Assembly (NCBI GenBank): GCA_964472175.1
Contig: CAYYJF010000028.1
Span: forward strand, 1 to 22,697
Reading direction: 5' to 3'
Length of the DNA stretch: 22,697 nt
Origin: UBA8389 sp964472175
GTDB taxonomy: Bacteria; Bacteroidota; Bacteroidia; Bacteroidales; UBA1402
Shown here: one piece after another, positions 7,405 to 13,594 of the stretch
Position numbering within the stretch: position 1 is the first letter of the stretch
How the letters are laid out: every line of letters begins with the position of its first letter
Translations under genes and position numbers: made by a program
The notes under the pieces: model-generated
What the model saw: the letters and a program-made list of their open reading frames with translations, nothing else
Told to the model about the DNA's origin: nothing
Databases searched by the model: none

Positions 7405-10400
7405 ATTTTGCGGTCGTTGCGGCATTATGCGAAAAGCAATCTGGCCATTGCAGCAGGGATAGCGGTTTCGACGGCTGTCATTTGCGGGGCTTTGATTGTG
7501 GGTGAATCGCTGTCGGACAGCTTGGTTGGCATGGTACAAAAGCGTTTGGGCAAAACCACGCATGTCCTCACGGCAGGGGACCGCATTTTTTCGTCTTCCC
7601 TGGCTGAAAGGCTGGATTCGGTTTCGGGTTTTCCCTGTGCGCCTGTGTTGAAAACAGAGGCTGTGGTGTCGACCGAAGGCGGGGAGATGAAGCTCAATCA
7701 GGTTCAGGTTTGGGGCATCAATGCGCAATTTGCGCCATTTTTCGGGGTTCAGCCATCTTCGATTGCTTTGGAAGATGGGGAAATTCAGGTCAGTGAAACG
7801 GTGGCCAAGGGCTTGAATGTTCGGGTTGGTGATGCGCTGACTTTGCGTTTGAAGCATGTGGGGCCGATTCCTTCCAATACACCTTTTGTTTCGACCGATC
7901 AAGCCTTGATTACCAAGCGGGTCGTGGTGGCTTCCATCCTTCCGGCCCATTCGTACGGGGTGTTGAATCTGGCTTCCAGTCAAACCCAACCCCTCAATGT
8001 TTTTGTTGATTTATCCTGGTTGAACCGTGCAACGGACAATCGGGATGCTGCCAACCTGTTGTTGATTCAATCGGAAAAGGAGTATGCGACAGAAGCCTTG
8101 CAATTGGCTTGCGAAAAGGCCATGTTGCCAGAGGATTTGAATTTGAATGCGGCTGCGCACAAGGGCACACTGAAACTGACTTCGCAGCGGGTCTTCATTG
8201 AATCGGAGATCACAGGGGCGATTTGGGAAAGGGATTCCACGGCCGAGGTCTTTCTGACGTATTTCGTGAATGGCTTGTCTTTGAGGGGTTTACGGAGCTC
8301 GAACGGTTCGCAGGGTTTGCGGGGTTTGCGGGGTTTGCGGGGCTCGAACAGTTTGCAGGGCACGAACGGTTTTCTGGATTCGAACGGTTCGCAAAGCTCA
8401 GAAACGCCGTATTCCTTTGTTTCTGCCACCAATCGGTATCCGGATTTAAAAAGGGGAGAGGTCCTCATCAATGCTTGGCTGGCTGCAGATATGAAAGCGA
8501 AGGTTGGCGATTCGATCTCCATGCGGTATTTTGTTTTCGGAAGTTTGCGCAGTCTGAAGGAGGTGGAGCAGCATTTTCGCATCGCTGGCGTGGTTCCCAT
8601 GTCGGTATCTGCTTCGGACAGTATGTTGATGCCTTACCTTCCGGGTTTGTCGGATGCAGGCAATTGCAGGGATTGGAAAACGGGAATACCCGTCGATTTG
8701 AAACGAATCCGGGACAAAGATGAAGCCTATTGGAATGTGTACAAAGGCAGCCCAAAGGCCTATATATCGCTGGAGATGGGACAAGAGCTCTGGCAAAATG
8801 TTTATGGCAATGCCACCAACATCTTTTTGAAAAGCGAACCGGAATGGAATCAGTTTTTGAACCCTTTCGAACAGGGATTTTTGTTGAAACCGGTGCTGAA
8901 AGAAGGACTGGAGGCGGCTGAAAGTGGTGTGGATTTCAGTCAGTTGTTTGCCGGTTTGGGTATGTTTGTAATTGCTGCTGGTCTGATACTTACCATCCTT
9001 TTGTTAAACCTGAGCTTGAAGCGTAGAAAAGATCAGATACGACTGCTGAATGCCCTTGGATTTGCTCCTGCCCGCATCCGAAAAATGATGCTTCTGGAGC
9101 TGGCTTTCATTGCGGCTTTGGGTGGTTTGATGGGGGTTTTGCTTTCGATCGTGTACAGCAAATTCGTGTTTTGGGGCTTGAATCACCTTTGGTATGACAT
9201 GGTTCGTACCGATGCTTTGGTTTTGTCCTTCCACTTTTGGACTTTGGTGCTGGGTTGCCTCATCGGTATCGTGGTAGGGATGCTTTCGGTTTTGCCCACG
9301 TTGCGCAGACACATTGCCGCTTTTAATGCCGGAAAAAAAACATCTGTTCATGGATATTTCAACAACCGAAAGTGGTGGCTTACCGGCCTGTTGGCGGGTG
9401 GCGTTGTTTTTGGCCTCTTGATCGGGTTGAAGAGTTGGTTGCCGGCCGGATTGGTATTGCTGATGGGTCTGCTGGTGGCTGTGGTGTATGTTTTGAATGT
9501 CAAAGAAGCACCCAACAGCAGTCCGATGCGCGTCAACAGGCTGATTCGAAGAAGCATCAAGCGGAATGCATGGGGCAGTTTTGTGGCCATTGTTTTGCTC
9601 GCGCTGGGTACGTTTGCCATTGTGGTGACGGCTGCCAACAAAAAGAATGCGGTGTTGAATTCGGATGACCCGACCACCGGTACCGGTGGATTCGAAAGTG
9701 TGGCGCATACCACCATTCCCATCCTATACGATTTGAATGCGCCCTCGGTACGCGCTGAATATGCTTTACCCGATTCTGTGCGTTTTGTCCAGTTTCTATC
9801 GGCTTACGATGACGATGCCAGTTGTTTGAACTTGAACGTGGTGTCGAATCCGAAAATATTGGCGGCTGATCCTGCCGATTTGCAGGGTCGCTTCACTTTT
9901 GTCCATGTGTTGCCCGGCCTCGAGCTTTCGGATGGCTGGCAGGTGTTGGACGTTTCGGTTTCGGACGTTTCTGAATCAGTCAACGCGGCATCAGTCCTTT
10001 TTGATTCGGTTTCGGACGTTTCGGTTTCGGACAATGTCATTCCTGCTGTCGCCGATCAAACGGTGCTGGAATGGGGTTTGGGCAAAAAAATAGGGGATAC
10101 CCTGCATTATGTGAATGTGCGTGGTGAAAAGATTCATTTGCTGTTGGTGGGCAGTTTGGCTTCATCCGTGTTTCAAGGGCATGTCTTGATTTCCAAAGCG
10201 GCATTCCTGAAGCATTTTCATGAAAACGGGGGCTCTGATTTTATGTTATTGGATGAAATGGGGGCTAAAAATGAGGCCGTGATGGAGGATTTGGATTTTG
10301 CGCTGAAAGAATTTGGCTGGAACAGGGTGTCCACGGTACAAAAGCTGGCTGAGTTTAACTCCATTGAAAACACGTATCTGAATGTATTCTTCTTGATGGG

Positions 10401-10755
10401 GGCATTTGCCATGTTGCTGGGTACCATTGGTTTGGCCATTCATTTGTGGAGTAGTCTGGTGGACAGGAAGAAGGAAACGGCGGTGCTGAAAACGCTGGGA
10501 TTTGCCCCGATGACTTTGTTCAAAATGTATGCCATCGAATTTTTTACGTTGTTTATTATTGGTACCTTTATCGGATTGATTTCGGCCGTCGTTGCTTCCT
10601 TTCAAACGTTCCTGGATGGAAACCAAACCATTGATTTGGCTTTCTTGTTGCGGGTATTGATCCTTTTGGTTCTCAACGGCTTGTTTTGGATTGGTTTGTT
10701 TGCATACAAAGCTTCAAAGTCACTGGTTTCATGGAAAGATTTAAGAAACGATTAG
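7405..10755 (+). CDS. FtsX-family ABC transporter permease, about 10 TM helices (5' partial)
   Basis: The frame is open directly from the gap; 1116 residues are visible and probably only a few N-terminal ones are lost. The first helix is near 7435-7505, followed by an extracytoplasmic domain of about 475 residues. A first FtsX core lies at about 8950-9310: three helices around LNLSLKRRKDQIRLLNALGF, a loop typical of FtsX permeases. Helices follow at about 9376-9500 and 9580-9640, then a second extracytoplasmic domain of about 240 residues. A second FtsX core lies at about 10380-10710, with the matching loop LVDRKKETAVLKTLGFAP. Two FtsX cores with ten helices fit the large YbbP-type permeases rather than four-helix MacB. 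It would work with the upstream ATPase on an envelope substrate that cannot be named. Both extracytoplasmic domains carry low-complexity in-frame repeats (annotated separately). The next start lies 25 nt inside the end of this gene. Confidence 0.88.
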   Translation: MLRSLRHYAKSNLAIAAGIAVSTAVICGALIVGESLSDSLVGMVQKRLGKTTHVLTAGDRIFSSSLAERLDSVSGFPCAPVLKTEAVVSTEGGEMKLNQVQVWGINAQFAPFFGVQPSSIALEDGEIQVSETVAKGLNVRVGDALTLRLKHVGPIPSNTPFVSTDQALITKRVVVASILPAHSYGVLNLASSQTQPLNVFVDLSWLNRATDNRDAANLLLIQSEKEYATEALQLACEKAMLPEDLNLNAAAHKGTLKLTSQRVFIESEITGAIWERDSTAEVFLTYFVNGLSLRGLRSSNGSQGLRGLRGLRGSNSLQGTNGFLDSNGSQSSETPYSFVSATNRYPDLKRGEVLINAWLAADMKAKVGDSISMRYFVFGSLRSLKEVEQHFRIAGVVPMSVSASDSMLMPYLPGLSDAGNCRDWKTGIPVDLKRIRDKDEAYWNVYKGSPKAYISLEMGQELWQNVYGNATNIFLKSEPEWNQFLNPFEQGFLLKPVLKEGLEAAESGVDFSQLFAGLGMFVIAAGLILTILLLNLSLKRRKDQIRLLNALGFAPARIRKMMLLELAFIAALGGLMGVLLSIVYSKFVFWGLNHLWYDMVRTDALVLSFHFWTLVLGCLIGIVVGMLSVLPTLRRHIAAFNAGKKTSVHGYFNNRKWWLTGLLAGGVVFGLLIGLKSWLPAGLVLLMGLLVAVVYVLNVKEAPNSSPMRVNRLIRRSIKRNAWGSFVAIVLLALGTFAIVVTAANKKNAVLNSDDPTTGTGGFESVAHTTIPILYDLNAPSVRAEYALPDSVRFVQFLSAYDDDASCLNLNVVSNPKILAADPADLQGRFTFVHVLPGLELSDGWQVLDVSVSDVSESVNAASVLFDSVSDVSVSDNVIPAVADQTVLEWGLGKKIGDTLHYVNVRGEKIHLLLVGSLASSVFQGHVLISKAAFLKHFHENGGSDFMLLDEMGAKNEAVMEDLDFALKEFGWNRVSTVQKLAEFNSIENTYLNVFFLMGAFAMLLGTIGLAIHLWSSLVDRKKETAVLKTLGFAPMTLFKMYAIEFFTLFIIGTFIGLISAVVASFQTFLDGNQTIDLAFLLRVLILLVLNGLFWIGLFAYKASKSLVSWKDLRND
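8299..8393 (+). repeat. In-frame short repeat cluster (9-nt tandem plus 14-nt direct repeats)
   Basis: The 9-mer GGGTTTGCG occurs three times in perfect tandem (8313-8321, 8322-8330, 8331-8339), encoding the LRG units. The 14-mer TCGAACGGTTCGCA is found at 8299-8312 and again at 8380-8393, 81 bases (27 codons) apart. Its core CGAACGGTTCG is a palindrome with a single central base. A degenerate copy (CGAACAGTTTGCA) lies between them at 8345-8357. The tract encodes Leu/Arg/Gly/Ser/Asn-rich sequence in the first extracytoplasmic domain of the permease and keeps the frame. It looks like an expansion inserted into a surface loop. Confidence 0.85.
9949..10032 (+). repeat. In-frame TTTCGG repeat cluster in second permease loop
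   Basis: The 18-mer GACGTTTCGGTTTCGGAC is present at 9949-9966 and again at 10015-10032, exactly 66 bases (22 codons) apart, with further partial units around each copy. It encodes a DVSVSD-type tract rich in Val, Ser and Asp within the second extracytoplasmic domain of the permease. The frame is preserved. Confidence 0.85.
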
Positions 10756-11717
10756 TTATATTTCTGGGGTTGACCTTCTTCATGGGTGTGCTGTTGGGCG
10801 CATGCGATTCGAAAATGGAGGAAGGTGAACCGATGACATGGGATTCTCTGCCTGGATTTCCGGGCGTTGCGCGTGCTTCGGCCTGCGGATTTGCAACTTC
10901 AGACAAGCTCTTTGTCGGTTTGGGTCGTTCGGGAGAACGTACGGGTCTTTTGAAGGATTTTTGGTGCTACAACACCTTGGATTCGACCTGGACAAGAATG
11001 GCCGATTTCCCGGGTGAACCCAGGGTGAAAGCGGTGGCCGTATTTATGAACGGGAAGGGCTATGTGGGCATGGGCAGCAAGGGCGTTTCTCAAAATTTCA
11101 GGGATTTTTGGTCGTATGATATCGAGCAAAATACCTGGTCGAAAATGGATAGTTTCCCAAGCAGCGCATCGAATGGGCTTTCGGCTTCGGTCGTTGACAA
11201 TGAATTGATTACCTGTTGGGGATTTGATGGCGTATTGGTCACGGATGTCCTGTACAAATACAATCCTGTTCAAAATAAATGGACGGCCATGGGACCCAAA
11301 GCGCCCCCCAAAGACCGTTTGAGTGCAGCCGCATTTTCCATCGATGGGTATTTTTTTGTCGGTGGGGGCAATAAGAATATGCATTATGTTGATTTTTACC
11401 GCCTTGATGTTGCAAATGGCAGTTGGAAACGTTGTCAGAACCTGCCAAACAGGCGCATGCTGTCGAATGCGGTGTCTATGGGCGGCAAAGGGTATTATAT
11501 GTTGGGACGTTATTGGAGTGGCACGCTGAACGGGGGCACGCTCTTGTCGGATGTGCTGGAATACGACCCCACGCGCGATGTTTGGACCGACAGGGGACAT
11601 TTCCCCGGTGGCGCGAGACAGAATTCGGTGGTACTTACCTGCAACGGGGTGGGTTATTTGTTTTGTGGTGAAACCGACACCCAACGATTGTCTGACCTTT
11701 GGAAATTTGAGCCATGA
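10731..11717 (+). CDS. Kelch-repeat lipoprotein
   Basis: The ATG at 10731 is preferred: it starts MERFKKRLVIFLGLTFFMG followed by the lipobox LLGAC, so the mature protein is lipidated at Cys24 and probably anchored in the outer membrane or facing the periplasm. It overlaps the permease by 25 nt. The mature part (about 305 residues) holds about six kelch blades of the type 'xxDFWxYDxxxxxWxxMxxFP', with paired glycines (GKGYVGMG, GYFFVGGG, GKGYYMLG, GVGYLFCG) and W/Y positions. Kelch propellers act as binding platforms, and some are sugar-active (galactose oxidase, sialate epimerase). No catalytic residues can be assigned here. It is the third propeller protein in this operon. Its stop overlaps the next start (ATGA at 11714). 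Confidence 0.85.
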   Translation: MERFKKRLVIFLGLTFFMGVLLGACDSKMEEGEPMTWDSLPGFPGVARASACGFATSDKLFVGLGRSGERTGLLKDFWCYNTLDSTWTRMADFPGEPRVKAVAVFMNGKGYVGMGSKGVSQNFRDFWSYDIEQNTWSKMDSFPSSASNGLSASVVDNELITCWGFDGVLVTDVLYKYNPVQNKWTAMGPKAPPKDRLSAAAFSIDGYFFVGGGNKNMHYVDFYRLDVANGSWKRCQNLPNRRMLSNAVSMGGKGYYMLGRYWSGTLNGGTLLSDVLEYDPTRDVWTDRGHFPGGARQNSVVLTCNGVGYLFCGETDTQRLSDLWKFEP

Positions 11718-13084
11718 AGCAGCGACATACCCGGGCAATATGCCTCATCCTTTCTATTTTTGGCTGCGCAATGCAAGTGGCAAGCCAGGAAGCAACATTC
11801 GTTGGAGGAACAGGCCAATGGGCTCCATTTCTAAGCACAGCCAACCAATATGGCAGTCGGTCATTTAAGCCGAATTCCATTTCGTTTGAAACGGCTGCGC
11901 ATCTCACGCTTACCGGCATTTTGCCCTTACAAGCCGGCATGGATGTGGTGTATTCCATCGATAAAAACGGTGGACAATGGAAGCCGATTGAGGCCTTTGT
12001 CGGAACAACCATAGGTTTTATCCAAGTGTCTGGTGGGCGCAAGAAACGAACTTTCGGCAATCAGGATGCCTTATCGAGCGGAAACTTGTTGTTTTCCAAC
12101 AATGCCACCCCGATGCCAACGGTGGGCATTGAAAGCAACGGCTGGCTCAATGTGCCCTTTACCAATGGATTGGTGCAGGTACAGGGCGGTTGGCTTCACG
12201 GTTGGTTGGGAAAATCGGGTCAGGTAGATGACGTTTTGTTGCACCACAAATATGCAAACATCCGTGTAGGCAGTTGGCAGGGATTGAAGCTTTCATACGG
12301 CTTGCAGCATGCAGCGCAATGGGGTGGAAATGTAAACGGGGTGCATGTTTATGGCAAAGTCAACTTCGACAACTATATACGCATTGTCACGGGCAAATCC
12401 GGTACGGCCGAAGCCACCATTTCCGATCAAATCAACGCCTTGGGCAATTCTATTGTGTATCAAGATCTTCGATTGGATTACACCTCCGAAAACAGGGCAT
12501 GGAATGTGGCTTTATACTACCAAATCATCCAGGAAGATGGCCCCATTAAACGCATTTTTACCACGCCGAACAACGAAGATGGTTTGATCGGATTGGCCAT
12601 CAATTCTAACAAAGCTTCCGTTTTAAATCACTTGTGTGTGGAATTTTTAAGCACGACCGACCAGAGCGGGCCTTACCACGATTTGGACGGCATCATTTAT
12701 GGAGGGTCAGACGGTTATTATCGGGGACAATATCCCGGGGGCTGGTCGTATAATGGTTTGACGTTGGGCAATCCTTTTCTCACATCGCCCATCTATAACA
12801 CCGGGTCTTCCAAATCCATCGAAAACAACGCGGTTCGCATGGTTTATTTGGCTGCAACCGGTATCATTCAACCGCAATGGACGTATCACATCAGAACGGC
12901 TTTTTCTAAAAACTATGGCATTGCCAGATTGGTGATGCCGCCTTCCAAGAATCAGTTTTCGGGCATGTTCCAAACGAATTATCGCATGAAGCATTGGGGT
13001 TTAAAACTGGGGTACGCCCTGGATCGCGGCAGCATGTATGGCAACAATCAGGCCTTCACGCTCGGAATGAATTACTATCTCTAA
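11714..13084 (+). CDS. Wzi-like capsule assembly outer-membrane beta-barrel protein
   Basis: 456 residues with an N-terminal signal peptide (core AICLILSIFGCAM, probable cleavage after VAS). The body alternates polar and aromatic residues as beta-barrel strands do and ends in an aromatic C-terminal strand (GMNYYL). Several stretches match what I know of Bacteroidota Wzi-family proteins: PFLSTANQYGS near the start, and LSSGNLLFSNNATPMP and GWLNVPFTNG in the middle. Wzi is an outer-membrane lectin that helps hold capsular polysaccharide at the surface. In this operon it follows the kelch lipoprotein and may act with the GT4 and ABC genes on a surface glycan, but that is inference. It is the last gene of the + strand operon. 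No hairpin lies directly behind it; the nearest terminator is at 13533-13571. Confidence 0.72.
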   Translation: MKQRHTRAICLILSIFGCAMQVASQEATFVGGTGQWAPFLSTANQYGSRSFKPNSISFETAAHLTLTGILPLQAGMDVVYSIDKNGGQWKPIEAFVGTTIGFIQVSGGRKKRTFGNQDALSSGNLLFSNNATPMPTVGIESNGWLNVPFTNGLVQVQGGWLHGWLGKSGQVDDVLLHHKYANIRVGSWQGLKLSYGLQHAAQWGGNVNGVHVYGKVNFDNYIRIVTGKSGTAEATISDQINALGNSIVYQDLRLDYTSENRAWNVALYYQIIQEDGPIKRIFTTPNNEDGLIGLAINSNKASVLNHLCVEFLSTTDQSGPYHDLDGIIYGGSDGYYRGQYPGGWSYNGLTLGNPFLTSPIYNTGSSKSIENNAVRMVYLAATGIIQPQWTYHIRTAFSKNYGIARLVMPPSKNQFSGMFQTNYRMKHWGLKLGYALDRGSMYGNNQAFTLGMNYYL

Positions 13085-13153
13085 ACGGCGATTGCATTGA
13101 TGCCATTTTTTCGAATAGACTTCCTTTTTTTGAGCCTGATTACCTGTGGGATA

Positions 13154-13525
13154 TTAAATCAGATTATATTTCTCACTCGGAGGAAACAGTAGGTCAAGTC
13201 CCATCGGTTTAATTTTAAAAAGTGGGCCTTTTTCAACGACTTTGCCTACTGCATTTCTTTTAATCAAATGGTCAATAGTTATTATGCCTTGGTCCACCAA
13301 TAAATCAAATTGAGAAGAAATTGGTTTTTTTGTATGCTCAACGAATTTGTATTGAAAATGTTCTCTGCCTCCTATAATTGTACTGTCGGCTTCTACCCAA
13401 AAAGTTTCTCTGTGTTTCTCGTGCAATCGATTATGAAGATTTTCAAGTATAATGTACGCCGTATTTTGGACAGCCTCGTAAGGTGTAACAATAATGTTTA
13501 TTTTTACACCTTTAACACAATTGCT
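13154..13525 (-). pseudogene. C-terminal remnant of a restriction endonuclease-like gene (MvaI/BcnI type, tentative)
   Basis: On the - strand a frame runs from the codon at 13525 (just after an in-frame stop at 13528-13526) to TAA at 13154. It encodes about 123 residues without any convincing start: only a TTG at 13426, and no ATG upstream of it. The peptide reads like the end of a real protein, with FWVEADS, GREHFQYKFVEHT, LVDQGIITIDHLIKR and KGPLFKIKP, then LLFPPSEKYNL. From memory these motifs resemble the C-terminus of MvaI/BcnI-family type II restriction enzymes, but I cannot run a search and the call is tentative. The catalytic N-terminal part is absent; the sequence upstream is immediately the terminator hairpin and the GH31 gene. 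Base composition is clearly more AT-rich than the neighbours, which suggests transfer followed by decay. The rest of the 13085-13594 intergenic stretch shows no other gene. Confidence 0.5.
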
Positions 13526-13532
13526 TTATGAG

Positions 13533-13571
13533 AAAAAAGAGGTCAGCCCAAATCGAACTGACCTCTTTTTT
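13533..13571. terminator. Bidirectional rho-independent terminator
   Basis: A perfect 14-bp stem (13533-13546 with 13558-13571) contains GAGGTCAG paired to CTGACCTC, an 11-nt loop, and A6/T6 flanks that give a U-tract on either strand. It lies 23 bases downstream of the GH31 stop, so it should end the - strand glycosidase operon. It can also stop + strand transcription arriving from the Wzi-like gene. Confidence 0.88.
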
Positions 13572-13594
13572 GAGGATATTAACCGGTGAAACGG

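Noticed and set aside
7228..7989. Frames that pass through the run of N
   Set aside because: Translation across unknown bases joins unrelated frames; only the ATPase before and the permease after the gap are real.
8299..8393. Possible CRISPR-like array
   Set aside because: The repeat units are only 9-14 nt, spacers are not regular or unique, and the tract is in-frame coding sequence.
8223..8723. Alternative + strand frame rich in 'GFAGFAG' repeats
   Set aside because: It arises from the 9-nt tandem repeat being read in another frame, inside the permease gene; no independent evidence for a gene.
10899..11738. 279-codon frame on the - strand across the kelch gene
   Set aside because: The + strand encodes clear kelch blades and a lipobox; the antisense frame has no recognisable domain and no sensible start context.
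13310..13531. 73-codon + strand frame in the intergenic region
   Set aside because: It is antisense to the more protein-like restriction-enzyme remnant and has no recognisable motif or start site.
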